Of a stretch of 64,000 nucleotides of DNA, positions 42,262 to 52,502 are shown piece after piece. The DNA comes from Pseudomonas sp. RIT623 (GTDB lineage Bacteria; Pseudomonadota; Gammaproteobacteria; Pseudomonadales; Pseudomonadaceae): NCBI RefSeq assembly GCF_004519305.1, contig NZ_SOZA01000002.1, forward strand, positions 62,001 to 126,000. The letters run 5' to 3'. Position 1 is the stretch's first letter, and each line of letters starts with the position of its first letter. The position numbers were made by a program, and so were the translations under genes. Under the pieces are notes generated by a model. That model saw nothing but the letters and a program-made list of their open reading frames with translations. It was not told the DNA's origin and ran no database searches.

Positions 42262-42376
42262 TGTAGGAGCGGCCTTGTGTCGCGAAAGGGCTGCGCAGCA
42301 GCCCCGGGATCTGTGCCTTCATGCAAAATTGCCGGGGCCGCTCTGCGGCCCTTTCGCGACACAAGGCCGCTCCTAC
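42262..42376. repeat. REP hairpin pair, GGCCTTGTG type
   Basis: Inverted copies of GTAGGAGCGGCCTTGTG with CGCGAAAGGG arms fill the space directly upstream of the AraC gene. This is unusual, because REP pairs here normally follow genes. Confidence 0.88.
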
Positions 42377-42646
42377 AGGGGGCGGTGATTGCAGCTGACA
42401 CCACTTCACCAAACCCCTGTCCATTATGGCTTTCAGCCTATCTCTGGGCACTTCCACCCCGCCACCGCTTTTTGCCAATTGTGCTGATTTCGTCACTCAC
42501 TCTGCAGAAAACCATCAAGAACCGAGCCCCCGATCGGTCCACTCTATGCCCTACGCAAGCCGCCCCATGACCTACAAGAACGCGGCATATGCCGCCACAT
42601 CGTGACATCAGACCTGCCTATCCAAAACCTACAAGAAGGCGCACCC
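42377..42646. other. promoter region of the hydroxyproline genes
   Basis: About 270 bases between the REP pair and the permease start, without a gene. It should contain the promoter and AraC-regulator binding sites; I could not find a convincing direct-repeat operator. Confidence 0.4.
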
Positions 42647-44263
42647 ATGTCAGGCAAATTCAAGAAACAGCTGTCATTGCTGGACCTCACCTTCATCGGC
42701 CTCGGCGCCATCTTCGGCTCGGGCTGGCTGTTCGCCGCCAGCCACGTCTCGGCCATCGCCGGCCCGGCCGGCATCCTCTCCTGGTTCCTCGGCGGTTTCG
42801 CCGTGCTGCTGCTGGGCATCGTCTACTGTGAGCTCGGCGCCGCCCTGCCACGGGCCGGCGGCGTGGTGCGCTACCCGGTGTACTCCCACGGCCCGCTGCT
42901 TGGCTACCTGATGGGCTTCATCACCCTGATCGCCTTCTCCAGCCTGATCGCCATCGAGGTGGTCGCCTCGCGCCAGTACGCCGCGGCCTGGTTCCCGGCC
43001 TTGACCAAGAGCGGCTCCAGCGACCCGACGGTGCTCGGCTGGCTGGTGCAGTTCGCCCTGCTCGGGCTGTTCTTCGTGCTCAACTACCGCAGCGTGAAGA
43101 CCTTCGCCAAGGCCAACAACCTGGTCAGCGTGTTCAAGTTCATCGTGCCGCTGCTGGTGATCGGCGTGCTGTTCACCTTCTTCAAACCGGAGAACTTCGA
43201 GGTCCAGGGCTTCGCCCCGTTCGGCCTGTCCGGGGTGGAGATGGCGGTGTCGGCCGGCGGCATCATCTTCGCCTACCTGGGCCTGACCCCGATCATCTCG
43301 GTGGCCAGCGAGGTGAAGAACCCGCAGCGCACCATCCCCATCGCGCTGATTCTCTCGGTGCTGCTGTCCACCGCGATCTATGCCCTGCTGCAACTGGCGT
43401 TCCTCGGCAGCGTGCCGACCGAGATGATTGCCAACGGCTGGGCCGGGGTGACCAAGGAACTGGCCCTGCCCTACCGTGACATCGCCCTGGCCCTGGGCGT
43501 CGGCTGGCTGGCCTACCTGGTGGTGGCCGACGCGGTGATCTCGCCCAGCGGCTGCGGCAACATCTACATGAACGCCACCCCGCGAGTGATCTACGGCTGG
43601 GCGCAGACCGGCACCTTCTTCAAGTACTTCACCCGCATCGACGAGCAATCCGGCATCCCGCGCCCGGCGCTGTGGCTGACCTTCGCCCTGGCGGTGTTCT
43701 GGACCCTGCCGTTCCCGTCGTGGGAGGCGCTGATCAACGTGGTCTCCGCCGCGCTGGTGCTGAGCTACGCCGTAGCCCCGGTGTCCGTGGCCGCCCTGCG
43801 CCGCAGCGCCCCGGACATGGCCCGGCCGTTCCGGGTCAAGGGCATGGGCGTGCTCGGCCCGCTGTCGTTCATCATCGCCGCGCTGATCGTCTACTGGTCG
43901 GGCTGGAACACCGTGTCCTGGCTGCTGGCGCTACAGATCGTGATGTTCGTGCTGTACCTGCTGTGCCGCCGCTTCGTGCCTACCGAACACCTGTCACTGG
44001 GCCAGCAGGTGCGCTCGTCGGCCTGGCTGATCGGCTTCTACGCCGTGACCATTTTCCTCTCCTGGCTGGGCAGCTTCGGTGGCCTGGGCGTGATCGGCCA
44101 CCCGCTGGATACCGTGGTCGTGGCTGCCAGTGCCCTGGGCATCTACTACTGGGGCGCCGCCACCGGCGTGCCGGCGCGGCTGGTGCGCCTCGATGGCGAC
44201 GACGAAAGCGAAGCCAGCAGCGAAACCCATGCCGACGGGCAACCCGCCGCTGTCGCCTCCTGA
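42647..44263 (+). CDS. APC-superfamily amino acid permease, probable hydroxyproline importer
   Basis: 538-residue inner-membrane permease with about 12 hydrophobic helices. The APC hallmark [14 protein letters not shown] near residues 26-39 corresponds to the substrate-binding broken helix 1, and [13 protein letters not shown] to the loop after helix 6. The C terminus is a charged cytoplasmic tail. It is the first gene of the hydroxyproline operon and 23 bases ahead of the epimerase, so the likely substrate is trans-4-hydroxy-L-proline. The start at 42647 has AAGAAGG upstream. Confidence 0.87.
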   Translation: MSGKFKKQLSLLDLTFIGLGAIFGSGWLFAASHVSAIAGPAGILSWFLGGFAVLLLGIVYCELGAALPRAGGVVRYPVYSHGPLLGYLMGFITLIAFSSLIAIEVVASRQYAAAWFPALTKSGSSDPTVLGWLVQFALLGLFFVLNYRSVKTFAKANNLVSVFKFIVPLLVIGVLFTFFKPENFEVQGFAPFGLSGVEMAVSAGGIIFAYLGLTPIISVASEVKNPQRTIPIALILSVLLSTAIYALLQLAFLGSVPTEMIANGWAGVTKELALPYRDIALALGVGWLAYLVVADAVISPSGCGNIYMNATPRVIYGWAQTGTFFKYFTRIDEQSGIPRPALWLTFALAVFWTLPFPSWEALINVVSAALVLSYAVAPVSVAALRRSAPDMARPFRVKGMGVLGPLSFIIAALIVYWSGWNTVSWLLALQIVMFVLYLLCRRFVPTEHLSLGQQVRSSAWLIGFYAVTIFLSWLGSFGGLGVIGHPLDTVVVAASALGIYYWGAATGVPARLVRLDGDDESEASSETHADGQPAAVAS

Positions 44264-44286
44264 CCCTCTACACAATGGACACGCTG

Positions 44287-45213
44287 ATGAAACAGGTTCA
44301 TGTCATCGACTCCCACACCGGCGGCGAACCGACCCGCCTGGTGATGAAGGGCTTCCCGCCACTGCACGGCCACAGCATGGCCGAGCAGCGCGACGAACTG
44401 CGCGAGCTGCACGACCACTGGCGCCGCGCCTGCCTGCTGGAGCCGCGCGGCAACGATGTGCTGGTGGGCGCGCTGTACTGCCCTGCGGTGTCTGCGGATG
44501 CCACCTGCGGGGTGATCTTCTTCAACAACGCCGGCTACCTGAACATGTGCGGTCACGGCACCATCGGCCTGGTTGCTTCGCTGCGCCACCTCGGCCTGAT
44601 CGAGCCTGGCGTGCACAAGATCGATACACCGGTCGGCCAGGTCAGCGCCACCTTGCATGGCGACGGCTCCGTCACTGTCGGCAACGTGCCGTCCTATCGC
44701 TACCGCCGGCAGGTAGCGGTGCAAGTGCCTGGGCATGGCCAGGTGCATGGCGACATCGCCTGGGGCGGCAACTGGTTCTTCCTGGTCTCCGACCACGGCC
44801 AGCGGATCGAGCTGGACAACCGCGAAGCCCTCACCGACTACACCTGGGCCCTGCTCAAGGCCCTCGAAGCACAAGGCATCAGCGGCGAGGACGGCGCCCC
44901 GATCGACCATGTCGAGCTGTTCGCCGACGACGCCAACGCCAACAGCCGCAACTTCGTCATGTGCCCCGGCAAGGCCTACGACCGCTCGCCCTGCGGCACC
45001 GGCACCAGCGCCAAGCTGGCGTGCCTGGCCGCCGATGGCAAGCTCGCCGAAGGCCAGACCTGGGTCCAGGCCAGCATCACCGGCAGCCAATTCCAGGGCC
45101 GCTACGAACGCGACGGCGAACGCATTCGCCCGTTCATCACCGGCCGCGCCCACATGACCGCCGACAGCAGCCTGCTGATCGACGAACAGGATCCCTTCGC
45201 CTGGGGCATCTGA
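44287..45213 (+). CDS. lhpA: 4-hydroxyproline 2-epimerase
   Basis: 308-residue proline racemase family enzyme that converts trans-4-hydroxy-L-proline to cis-4-hydroxy-D-proline. Both catalytic cysteines of the racemase/epimerase mechanism are present: Cys in NMCGHGTIG (about residue 88) and Cys in SPCGTGTSA (about residue 236). This excludes the dehydratase subfamily, which has Thr at the second position. The start is ATG 44287; ATG 44275 is an alternative. It is flanked by the permease and the deaminase, completing the entry step of the pathway. Confidence 0.92.
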   Translation: MKQVHVIDSHTGGEPTRLVMKGFPPLHGHSMAEQRDELRELHDHWRRACLLEPRGNDVLVGALYCPAVSADATCGVIFFNNAGYLNMCGHGTIGLVASLRHLGLIEPGVHKIDTPVGQVSATLHGDGSVTVGNVPSYRYRRQVAVQVPGHGQVHGDIAWGGNWFFLVSDHGQRIELDNREALTDYTWALLKALEAQGISGEDGAPIDHVELFADDANANSRNFVMCPGKAYDRSPCGTGTSAKLACLAADGKLAEGQTWVQASITGSQFQGRYERDGERIRPFITGRAHMTADSSLLIDEQDPFAWGI

Positions 45214-45254
45214 CCCCGTTCATTTCCCACTGAATACCGCCAGGAGTGACAACA

Positions 45255-46202
45255 ATGACCGACAACATCTTCACCGGCACCATGCCCGCCCTGATGACCC
45301 CCTGCACCGCCGAGCGCAAGCCGGACTTCGACGCCCTGGTGCGCAAGGGCCGCGAACTGATCGACGCCGGCATGAGCGCGGTGGTGTACTGCGGCTCGAT
45401 GGGCGACTGGCCGCTGCTGACCGAAGCCGAGCGCCAGGAAGGCGTGGCGCGCCTGGTGGCCGCCGGCATCCCGACCATCGTCGGCACCGGCGCGGTGAAC
45501 ACCCGCGAAGCCGTATCCCATGCCGCCCACGCCGCCAAGGTTGGTGCCGCCGGCCTGATGGTCATCCCCCGCGTGCTGTCCCGCGGCGCCTCGCTGATCG
45601 CCCAGAAGCACCACTTCTCGGCAATCCTCGCCGCCGCGCCGAAGCTGCCGGCGGTGATCTACAACAGCCCCTACTACGGCTTCGCCACCCGCGCCGACCT
45701 GTTCTTCGAACTGCGCCGCGAGTACCCGAACCTGATCGGCTTCAAGGAGTTCGGCGGTGGCGCCGACCTGCGCTACGCCGCCGAACACATCACCTCCCAG
45801 GATGATGCCGTGACCTTGATGGTCGGCGTCGACACGCAAGTGGTGCACGGTTTCGTCAACTGCAACGCCACCGGCGCCATCACCGGTATCGGCAACGCCC
45901 TGCCGCGCGAGGTGCTGCAACTGGTCAGCCTGAGCAAGCGCGCCGCCAAGGGCGATGCCAAGGCCCGGCGTCAGGCACGTGAGCTGGAGTCGGCGCTGGC
46001 GGTACTGTCATCGTTCGATGAAGGCTGCGACCTGGTGCTGTACTACAAGCACCTGATGGTGCTCAACGGCGACACCGAGTACCGCCTGCACTTCAACGAA
46101 ACCGATGCCCTCAGCGACGCCCAGCGCAACTATGCCGAGCAGCAGTACGCGCTGTTCCGCAGCTGGTACGCCAGCTGGTCGGCCGAGCAGAACCAGGCCT
46201 GA
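45255..46202 (+). CDS. DapA-family 1-pyrroline-4-hydroxy-2-carboxylate deaminase
   Basis: 315-residue class I aldolase-like enzyme. It has the Schiff-base Lys in GFKEFGG (about residue 164) and the catalytic Tyr region VIYNSPYYG. The AVVYCGSMGDWPLLTEAER segment replaces the DapA GTTGES loop, which separates it from true dihydrodipicolinate synthase (the real dapA is at 56743). In this cluster it should deaminate and dehydrate pyrroline-4-hydroxy-2-carboxylate to alpha-ketoglutarate semialdehyde. CAGGAG precedes ATG 45255. Confidence 0.9.
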   Translation: MTDNIFTGTMPALMTPCTAERKPDFDALVRKGRELIDAGMSAVVYCGSMGDWPLLTEAERQEGVARLVAAGIPTIVGTGAVNTREAVSHAAHAAKVGAAGLMVIPRVLSRGASLIAQKHHFSAILAAAPKLPAVIYNSPYYGFATRADLFFELRREYPNLIGFKEFGGGADLRYAAEHITSQDDAVTLMVGVDTQVVHGFVNCNATGAITGIGNALPREVLQLVSLSKRAAKGDAKARRQARELESALAVLSSFDEGCDLVLYYKHLMVLNGDTEYRLHFNETDALSDAQRNYAEQQYALFRSWYASWSAEQNQA

Positions 46203-46222
46203 CTCCAGGAGCTGCTTCGCCC

Positions 46223-46298
46223 CCATCGCCAGCAAGCCAGCGCCCACAAGCCTCAAGCCTTGCGCAGTACCTGTGGGAGCCGGCTTGCCAGCGATGGG
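46223..46298. repeat. diverged REP pair within the hydroxyproline operon
   Basis: CCCATCGCCAGCAAGCCAGC and an inverted copy ending GCCAGCGATGGG lie in the 144-base gap between the deaminase and dehydrogenase genes, as seen in the transporter operon at 11330. Confidence 0.7.
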
Positions 46299-46346
46299 CC
46301 GCACAGCGGCCCGCTTTCTCCCGAACTCAATCCCAAAGGACGCCCC

Positions 46347-47924
46347 ATGACCCTGACAGGCAACCTGCTGATCGGCCAGCGTGCCGTGCCCGGCAACCGC
46401 GAAGCGATCCGCGCCATCGACCCGGGCAACAACCAGGCCCTGGAACCCGCCTATACCGGCGCCAGCGGCGAACAGGTGGCCCAAGCCTGCGCCCTGGCCT
46501 GGGCGGCATTCGATGCCTACCGCGAAACGCCCCTCGAACAACGCGCCGGTTTTCTCGAAACCATCGCCGAACAGATCGAAGCCCTGGGCGATGCGCTGAT
46601 CGACCGCGCCCACGCCGAGACCGGCCTGCCCAAGGCCCGCCTGCTGGGTGAGCGTGGCCGCACCTGCGCCCAGCTGCGCACCTTCGCCCGGGTGGTACGC
46701 GCCGGTGAGTGGCTGGATGTGCGCGTGGACAATGCCCTGCCCGAGCGCCAGCCCCTGGCCCGCCCCGACCTGCGCCAACGCCAGGTGGCCCTGGGCCCGG
46801 TGGCGGTGTTCGGTGCCAGCAACTTCCCCCTGGCCTTCTCGGTGGCCGGCGGCGACACCGCCTCGGCACTGGCCGCCGGCTGCCCGGTGGTGGTCAAGGC
46901 CCACGGCGCCCACCCCGGCACCAGCGAGCTGGTTGGCCAGGCCGTGGCCCGGGCGGTCGCGCAGTGCGAACTGCCCGAAGGCGTGTTTTCCCTGCTATAC
47001 GGCGCAGGCCATGAAGTGGGCATCGGCCTGGTCACCGATCCACGCATCAAGGCGGTCGGTTTCACCGGTTCACGCAGCGGTGGCCTCGCCCTTTGCCAGG
47101 CGGCCCAGGCGCGCCCAGAGCCGATTCCGGTCTATGCCGAAATGAGCGCTATCAACCCGGTGTTCCTGTTCGATGGCGCCTTGCGCTCGCGCGGTGAAGC
47201 CCTGGCGCAAGGCTTTGTCACTTCGCTGACCCAAGGCGCCGGCCAGTTCTGCACCAATCCCGGGCTGCTGGTCGCCCAACAGGGCCCGGCCCTCGAGCGC
47301 TTCCTGGTTGCCGCCAGCGCCCATGTTGGCCAAGCGGCGGCGCAGACCATGCTCACCCCAGGTATCGCCAATGCCTATGCTGACGGCGTGGCAGCACTGA
47401 GCGAAAACCAAAACGCCCGCTGCGCGGCGAGCGGCCTGCCGGCGCAGGGGCCGAACCAGTGCCAGGCTCAGCTATTCGTCACCAACGCGCAGGCGTTTCT
47501 TGCCGACCCGACGCTGCAAGCCGAAGTGTTCGGCGCCGCCTCGCTGGTGCTGGCATGCGACAACGATGAGCAAATCCGCCAGGTGGCCGAACATCTGGAA
47601 GGCCAACTGACCGCCACCCTGCACCTGGACGAGGCCGATCTGCACAGCGCCCGCCGCCTGCTGCCGACCCTCGAACGCAAGGCCGGGCGGATCCTGGTCA
47701 ATGGCTGGCCGACCGGGGTCGAGGTCAGCGACGCCATGGTCCATGGCGGCCCGTTCCCGGCCACCTCGGACGCCCGCGGTACCTCGGTGGGCACTGCGGC
47801 GATCCTGCGCTTCCTGCGCCCGGTGTGCTACCAGGACTTCCCCGACACCCTGCTGCCCGGCGCATTGCAGCAGGCCAATCCGCTGCACCTGCGGCGGCTG
47901 CTCGATGGCCTGCGGGAAGCCTGA
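46347..47924 (+). CDS. alpha-ketoglutarate semialdehyde dehydrogenase
   Basis: 525-residue NAD(P)-dependent aldehyde dehydrogenase that oxidises 2,5-dioxopentanoate to 2-oxoglutarate. Active-site features are Asn in [15 protein letters not shown], Glu in YAEMSAINP and the nucleophilic Cys in GQFCTNPG (about residue 309). Its sequence fits the hydroxyproline-linked type III KGSADH group. The start at 46347 follows a weak AAAGGA site. It ends 3 bases before the oxidase gene. Confidence 0.92.
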   Translation: MTLTGNLLIGQRAVPGNREAIRAIDPGNNQALEPAYTGASGEQVAQACALAWAAFDAYRETPLEQRAGFLETIAEQIEALGDALIDRAHAETGLPKARLLGERGRTCAQLRTFARVVRAGEWLDVRVDNALPERQPLARPDLRQRQVALGPVAVFGASNFPLAFSVAGGDTASALAAGCPVVVKAHGAHPGTSELVGQAVARAVAQCELPEGVFSLLYGAGHEVGIGLVTDPRIKAVGFTGSRSGGLALCQAAQARPEPIPVYAEMSAINPVFLFDGALRSRGEALAQGFVTSLTQGAGQFCTNPGLLVAQQGPALERFLVAASAHVGQAAAQTMLTPGIANAYADGVAALSENQNARCAASGLPAQGPNQCQAQLFVTNAQAFLADPTLQAEVFGAASLVLACDNDEQIRQVAEHLEGQLTATLHLDEADLHSARRLLPTLERKAGRILVNGWPTGVEVSDAMVHGGPFPATSDARGTSVGTAAILRFLRPVCYQDFPDTLLPGALQQANPLHLRRLLDGLREA

Positions 47925-47927
47925 ACC

Positions 47928-49172
47928 ATGACCGCCACTGACACGGACATCGCCGTGGTCGGCGCCGGCATCGTCGGCGTCGCCTGCGCCCTGCAGCTGG
48001 CACGCCAGGGCCGCCGGGTGCTGCTGATCGATCGCCAGGCACCGGGCCACGGCGCTTCGTATGGCAACGCCGGGCACCTGGCCACCGAGCAGGTGTTTCC
48101 CATCGCCGACCTGTCGATCCTCAAGCGCCTGCCATCCATGCTGCTGGACCCGATGGGCCCGCTGCGCCTGGACTGGAAGTACCTGCCGCGCGCCCTGCCC
48201 TGGTTCACCCGGCTACTGCTGAACCTGCGTCCGGCGCCGTTCCAGCGCAGCGTGGCGGGCATTCGGGCGTTGAATGAAAACAGCCTTGGCGCCTGGCAAC
48301 GGCTGCTCGCATCCATCGACCGTAGCCCCTTGCTCAAGGAAGACGGGTCGCTGCTGGTGTTCGAACGCCATGAGTCGCGCCAGGCCCTCGCGGCGTTACG
48401 CGCCCGCATGCAGGCACAGGGCGTACCCGTGGACCTGTGGTCGGCAGAGGCAGTGAGCGAAGCGGCGCCGCAGTTGAGCCCGTCGATCCTGGGTGGCTTG
48501 TTCTTCCCGCGTACCGGTCACTTCCTCGACCCCTATCAAGTGGTCTGCGAACTGTTCAGCGCCGCCAGGGCCAGCGGCGTACGCTTTCTGCGCGCCGAGG
48601 TCAGTGGCGGCCGGGTGCATGGCCAGGGCGTCAGCCTTGCCAGCGACCAGGGCCCCGTCGAGGCCAGCCAGGTGTTGATCAGCGCTGGCGCCCACTCGGC
48701 CAAGCTCACCGCCACCCTGACCGGCCGGCGGGTGCCCCTGGATACCGAGCGCGGCTATCACCTGATGCTACCGGCGGAGCAGCGGCGCCTGCCGTTTGCC
48801 GTCACCTCGCTGGAGCGCAAGTTCATCATGACGCCCATGGCCGACGGCCTGCGCCTGGCCGGCACGGTGGAGTTCGCCGGGCTCGCGGCGCCGCCGAGCA
48901 TGCAACGGGCGTGGCAGCTGCACAGGTTGAGCAAGGGTTTGTTCCGGCGTGAGCTGGATGCCGAGGGGGCGACGCCGTGGATGGGGTTCCGGCCTTCGTT
49001 GCCGGATTCGCTGCCGGTGATCGACCGGGTGGCCGATGGCAAGGTGTTGCTGGCGTTCGGGCACCAGCATTTGGGGTTGACCCAGGCGGCAGTGACGGCG
49101 CAATGGATGGGGCGCTTGGTAAATGGCGAAGACTGCCCGCAAATCAGCGCCTATCGATTGAGCCGGTTTTGA
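47928..49172 (+). CDS. FAD-dependent cis-4-hydroxy-D-proline oxidase
   Basis: 414-residue D-amino-acid dehydrogenase-like flavoprotein. The dinucleotide motif DIAVVGAGIVGVACALQLA starts at residue 7, ASYGNAGHLATEQVFP follows, and the C-terminal FAD contact includes FGHQHLGLTQAAVTA. It would oxidise cis-4-hydroxy-D-proline to the pyrroline acted on by the deaminase, passing electrons to the respiratory chain. It is a single subunit, whereas P. aeruginosa uses a multi-subunit dehydrogenase; this matches the P. putida type. A GC hairpin without a T run lies at 49177-49195. Confidence 0.88.
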   Translation: MTATDTDIAVVGAGIVGVACALQLARQGRRVLLIDRQAPGHGASYGNAGHLATEQVFPIADLSILKRLPSMLLDPMGPLRLDWKYLPRALPWFTRLLLNLRPAPFQRSVAGIRALNENSLGAWQRLLASIDRSPLLKEDGSLLVFERHESRQALAALRARMQAQGVPVDLWSAEAVSEAAPQLSPSILGGLFFPRTGHFLDPYQVVCELFSAARASGVRFLRAEVSGGRVHGQGVSLASDQGPVEASQVLISAGAHSAKLTATLTGRRVPLDTERGYHLMLPAEQRRLPFAVTSLERKFIMTPMADGLRLAGTVEFAGLAAPPSMQRAWQLHRLSKGLFRRELDAEGATPWMGFRPSLPDSLPVIDRVADGKVLLAFGHQHLGLTQAAVTAQWMGRLVNGEDCPQISAYRLSRF

Positions 49173-49203
49173 AACGGGGGCCGCGTGGCGGCCCCTGCCT
49201 TAC

Positions 49204-50295
49204 TCAGCGATAGCGCTCGAGCCAGTGCGCATAAGGTGCTGGCAAGGTCCACGAGGCCTTGTCCACGCCCAGGGCCTTGGCGGCGGCATACGGCCAGTGC
49301 GGGTCAGCCAGGTGCGCACGCCCCACCGACACCAGGTCCAGCTGGTTGGCCTGCAACGCCCCTTCAGCCAGCTCCGGGGTGCCGAAGCCCCAGGCCGAGG
49401 TTACCGGCAACTTCGCTTCACGGCGCACCCGCTCGGCGATCGGCCCCATGAACGCGGGGCCCCACGGGATATTGGTCTCGGCGATGGTGAAGCCAACGCT
49501 AACGCTCAGCAGGTCCAGGCCACCGGCCTTGAATCGGCGGGCCAGTTCGATGGACTCCTGCAAGGTCTGCTCGTCACGGCCGTCATACTCCAGCACGCCG
49601 AAGCGAGCGGTCAGCGGCAGGTTCTCCGGCCATACCTCGCGCACGGCGGCCAGGGTTTCCAAAAGGAAGCGCGTGCGGTTGTCGAAGCTGCCGCCGTAGG
49701 CATCGGTGCGCTGGTTGGAATGCTCGGAGAAGAAGCTCTGGCCCAGATAGCCGTGGGCAAAGTGCAGCTCGATCCATTGGAAACCGGCATCGCGGGCACG
49801 CCGTGCGGCATCGACGAAGTCCTGCTTGACCCGGGCGATATCGTCCAGGGTCATGGCCTTCGGCACTTTCGGCAGGTGGGCGCCGAAGGCGATGGCGGAG
49901 GGGGCAATGATGTCCCAGCCGCGGGCATCGTCGGCGGCGATGTGGTCGTCACCTTCCCAGGGGCGGTTGGCGCTGGCCTTGCGCCCGGCGTGGGCGATCT
50001 GGATGCCCGGCACCGAGCCGGCGGCCTTGATTGCCTTGACCACCGGCACGAACGCCTGGGCCTGGGCATCGTTCCAGATACCGGCGCAACCGGGGGTGAT
50101 GCGCCCTTCCGGCGACACCGCGGTGGCCTCGACCACCACCAGGCCGGCGCCACCACGGGCCAGGCCCGCGTAATGCACCTGGTGCCAGTCATTGATCAGG
50201 CCGTCCTCGGCCATGTATTGGCACATCGGTGGAATGGCGATGCGGTTGCGCAGGTTGAGGTCTTTGAGGGTGTAGGGTTCGAACAATGCGGCCAT
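49204..50295 (-). CDS. xenA: old yellow enzyme family xenobiotic reductase XenA
   Basis: 363-residue FMN-dependent NAD(P)H:enoate reductase. It has Cys in IPPMCQYMAEDG (residue 25, the redox-tuning Cys of XenA), the substrate-binding pair in ELHFAHGYL, and the C-terminal PAPYAHWLERYR typical of XenA from P. putida. It reduces activated alkenes, quinones and nitro-compounds. The start is ATG 50295. It diverges from an ArsR-type gene across 75 bases containing a perfect inverted repeat. Confidence 0.94.
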   Translation of the reverse strand: MAALFEPYTLKDLNLRNRIAIPPMCQYMAEDGLINDWHQVHYAGLARGGAGLVVVEATAVSPEGRITPGCAGIWNDAQAQAFVPVVKAIKAAGSVPGIQIAHAGRKASANRPWEGDDHIAADDARGWDIIAPSAIAFGAHLPKVPKAMTLDDIARVKQDFVDAARRARDAGFQWIELHFAHGYLGQSFFSEHSNQRTDAYGGSFDNRTRFLLETLAAVREVWPENLPLTARFGVLEYDGRDEQTLQESIELARRFKAGGLDLLSVSVGFTIAETNIPWGPAFMGPIAERVRREAKLPVTSAWGFGTPELAEGALQANQLDLVSVGRAHLADPHWPYAAAKALGVDKASWTLPAPYAHWLERYR

Positions 50296-50324
50296 GGCGA
50301 GACTCCAGGGGACGGGATACGATT

Positions 50325-50342
50325 GTTCGATCATATTCGAAC
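50325..50342. promoter_or_regulatory. candidate operator between xenA and the ArsR gene
   Basis: GTTCGA and TCGAAC are perfect 6-bp inverted arms around TCATAT, centred in the divergent promoter region and 30 bases from each start codon. This is a plausible site for the ArsR-type regulator. Confidence 0.55.
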
Positions 50343-50370
50343 TTTGGTATTTTGTGAAACCCCCGCTATC

Positions 50371-50679
50371 ATGTGTGCCATGCGAGCCTATACCCACCCC
50401 AACCCTGAAGACCTGACGCTGGAGCGCCTGCTGTACGCCCTGAGCGATCCACTACGCCTGCAAATCGTGCGCTACCTGGCCAGCGTCGCCGAAGCCAGTT
50501 GCGGCGAGCTGGACGGCGGCCGCCCTAAGTCGAGCATGTCCCATCATTTTCGCGTGTTGCGCGATTCCGGCTTGGTCCACACCCGCAATGTCGGCACCAC
50601 GCATATGAACTCGCTGCGCAGAGAAGCCCTGGACGGACGCTTCCCTGGGCTGCTGGCAAAAATCCTCGAACAGCGCTAG
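50371..50679 (+). CDS. ArsR-family winged-helix regulator
   Basis: 102-residue DNA-binding protein. The winged HTH runs from about residue 14 to 90 (LTLERLLYALSDPLRLQIVR, then SSMSHHFRVLRDSGLVHTRN). No CxC metal-binding motif is present, and only a single Cys lies in EASCGEL, so it may sense electrophiles or redox state rather than metal. It is divergent from xenA and probably represses it. An alternative start is ATG 50380. Confidence 0.87.
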   Translation: MCAMRAYTHPNPEDLTLERLLYALSDPLRLQIVRYLASVAEASCGELDGGRPKSSMSHHFRVLRDSGLVHTRNVGTTHMNSLRREALDGRFPGLLAKILEQR

Positions 50680-50683
50680 GCGT

Positions 50684-50767
50684 GTAGGAACCAGCCTTGC
50701 TGGCGAACAGGCAAGGCGGTCGATGGCACTGGCAATGCTGATGTTCGCCAGCAACCCGGCTCCGACA
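50684..50767. repeat. diverged REP pair between the ArsR gene and mqo
   Basis: GTAGGAACCAGCCTTGCTGGC and a second unit, TTCGCCAGCAACCCGGCTCC, about 40 bases on are decayed members of the GCCGGCAAGCCGGC family. Confidence 0.65.
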
Positions 50768-50790
50768 ACGCTCATGCAATACGCAGGCGC

Positions 50791-50827
50791 AAAAAAACCA
50801 CGAGGCCGCCAGGGGCGATCCTCGTGG
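50791..50827 (-). terminator. intrinsic terminator of mqo
   Basis: CCACGAGG and CCTCGTGG arms around a GC-rich loop are followed by seven T on the minus strand, 38 bases after the mqo stop. Confidence 0.88.
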
Positions 50828-50864
50828 TCGATGTTGCCGGGCAAGCCCGGCAAGCATTCAGGCC

Positions 50865-52502
50865 TTACAGCGCCATGTCGTTGGCAGGCTTGCTCTCGAC
50901 CGGTGCGGCCGGGGCAACGCCAGTCTTGACGCTCTGGTCGAGCACTGGCGGCTTCTCCAGCTGCAGCACTTCGGCGGTGTAGTCCCACTCTTTCTGGGTG
51001 GCAGCGGCCGATGCGTTCAGCTTGGTACCGTAGCTTGGGACGATCTCCTTGATCTTGGCCTGCCACTCTGGGGTGGCGACCTTCTCCTTGAACACGGTTT
51101 CCAGCACGTTGAGCATGATCGGCGCGGCGGTCGAGGCACCTGGCGAGGCGCCCAGCAGGCCGGCGATGGTGCGGTCCTGGGACGCGACCACTTCGGTGCC
51201 CAGCTTCAGCACGCCGCCCTTCTCTTCGTCACGCTTGATGATCTGCACGCGCTGACCGGCCTGCCACAGCTTCCAGTCTTCCTTCTTGGCGTTCGGGAAG
51301 TAGGTTTGCAGCGCGGCGAAACGGTCGTCGTCAGACTGCATCAGCTGACCGGCGAGGTACTCGACCAGCGGGTACTGGTCGATACCCACGCGCGCCATCG
51401 GCCAGACGTTGTGGGTGGTGGTGCTGCTCAGCAGGTCCAGGTACGAGCCGTTCTTCAGGAACTTGGTCGAGAAGGTGGCGAATGGCCCGAACAGGATCAC
51501 GCGCTTGCCGTCCAGCACGCGGGTGTCCAGGTGTGGAACCGACATGGGTGGCGCGCCGGTCGAGGCGATGCCGTAGGCCTTGGCCATGTGCTGCATGGCA
51601 ACGGTCGGGTTCTCGGTTACCAGGAACGAGCCGCCAACCGGGAAGCCGGCGTATTCCTTGGCTTCCGGGATGCCCGACTTCTGCAGCAGCTTCAGCGCGC
51701 CACCGCCGGCACCGATGAACAGGAACTTGGCGTCGGTGGCCGATTCGGTACCGTCCTTCAGGTTCTTGTACTCGACGTGCCAGGAGCCGTCTTCGTTGCG
51801 GGTGATGTCCTGCACTTCGGTGGAGAGCTTCAGGTCGAAGTTCTCTTTGGTCTGCAGGCTGCCAACGAACTGGCGGGTGATTTCGCCGAAGTTGACGTCG
51901 GTGCCGATCGGCGTCCAGGTGACCGCCAGCTTCTGGTTCGGGTCACGGCCTTCCATCATCAGCGGGACCCACTTGGCGATCTGCGCGTGGTCCTCGGAGT
52001 ACTGCATCGGACGGAACAGCGGGCTGGCCTGCAGGGCGTCGTAGCGCTTCTTCAGGAACTTGATGTTGTCATCGCCCCAGACGAAGCTCATGTGCGGGGT
52101 GGTGTTGATGAACGAGTGCGGGTTCTTCAGCACGCCCTGGCGTACTTGCCAGGCCCAGAACTGGCGGGAGATCTGGAACGACTCGTTGATCTCGATGGCC
52201 TTGGTGATGTTGACGTTGCCGTCTTTGTCTTCCGGGGTGTAGTTCAGCTCGGCCAGCGCGGAGTGGCCGGTACCGGCGTTGTTCCAGCCGTTGGAGCTTT
52301 CTTCGGCGACGCCGTCCAGGCGCTCGACCATTTCCATCGACCAGGTCGGCTCCAGCTCGTTGAGCCAGACCGCCAGGGTGGAACTCATGATACCGCCGCC
52401 AACCAGCAGCACGTCGACTTTCTTGGTGTCGGCAGCATGCGCTTGCATGACGCTCGCCGCGACAGCCAGACCCAGCAAGGTCTTGCCAGCTTTCTTGAAC
52501 AT
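50865..52502 (-). CDS. mqo: malate:quinone oxidoreductase with N-terminal signal peptide
   Basis: 545-residue FAD enzyme oxidising malate to oxaloacetate with quinone as acceptor. The FAD motif [21 protein letters not shown] is near residue 30, and [20 protein letters not shown] and the C-terminal [16 protein letters not shown] are typical. Unlike most Mqo proteins it begins with a clear Sec-type signal peptide ([20 protein letters not shown], then AHA-AD). This suggests the periplasmic face or a membrane-anchored form. The C terminus has an added Pro/Ala-rich tail. Well separated from other genes and with its own terminator. Confidence 0.93.
   Translation of the reverse strand: MFKKAGKTLLGLAVAASVMQAHAADTKKVDVLLVGGGIMSSTLAVWLNELEPTWSMEMVERLDGVAEESSNGWNNAGTGHSALAELNYTPEDKDGNVNITKAIEINESFQISRQFWAWQVRQGVLKNPHSFINTTPHMSFVWGDDNIKFLKKRYDALQASPLFRPMQYSEDHAQIAKWVPLMMEGRDPNQKLAVTWTPIGTDVNFGEITRQFVGSLQTKENFDLKLSTEVQDITRNEDGSWHVEYKNLKDGTESATDAKFLFIGAGGGALKLLQKSGIPEAKEYAGFPVGGSFLVTENPTVAMQHMAKAYGIASTGAPPMSVPHLDTRVLDGKRVILFGPFATFSTKFLKNGSYLDLLSSTTTHNVWPMARVGIDQYPLVEYLAGQLMQSDDDRFAALQTYFPNAKKEDWKLWQAGQRVQIIKRDEEKGGVLKLGTEVVASQDRTIAGLLGASPGASTAAPIMLNVLETVFKEKVATPEWQAKIKEIVPSYGTKLNASAAATQKEWDYTAEVLQLEKPPVLDQSVKTGVAPAAPVESKPANDMAL

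Noticed and set aside
43672-45213. 513-codon version of the hydroxyproline epimerase
   Set aside because: The extension overlaps the permease in another frame. The family N terminus [15 protein letters not shown] starts at 44287.
45255-46202. Second dapA for lysine synthesis
   Set aside because: The GTTGES loop is altered and it lies in a hydroxyproline operon; dapA at 56743 has all the expected motifs.
49225-50679. 484-codon frame ending in the ArsR gene
   Set aside because: Most of it is antisense to xenA; only the last 102 codons from 50371 resemble a known family.
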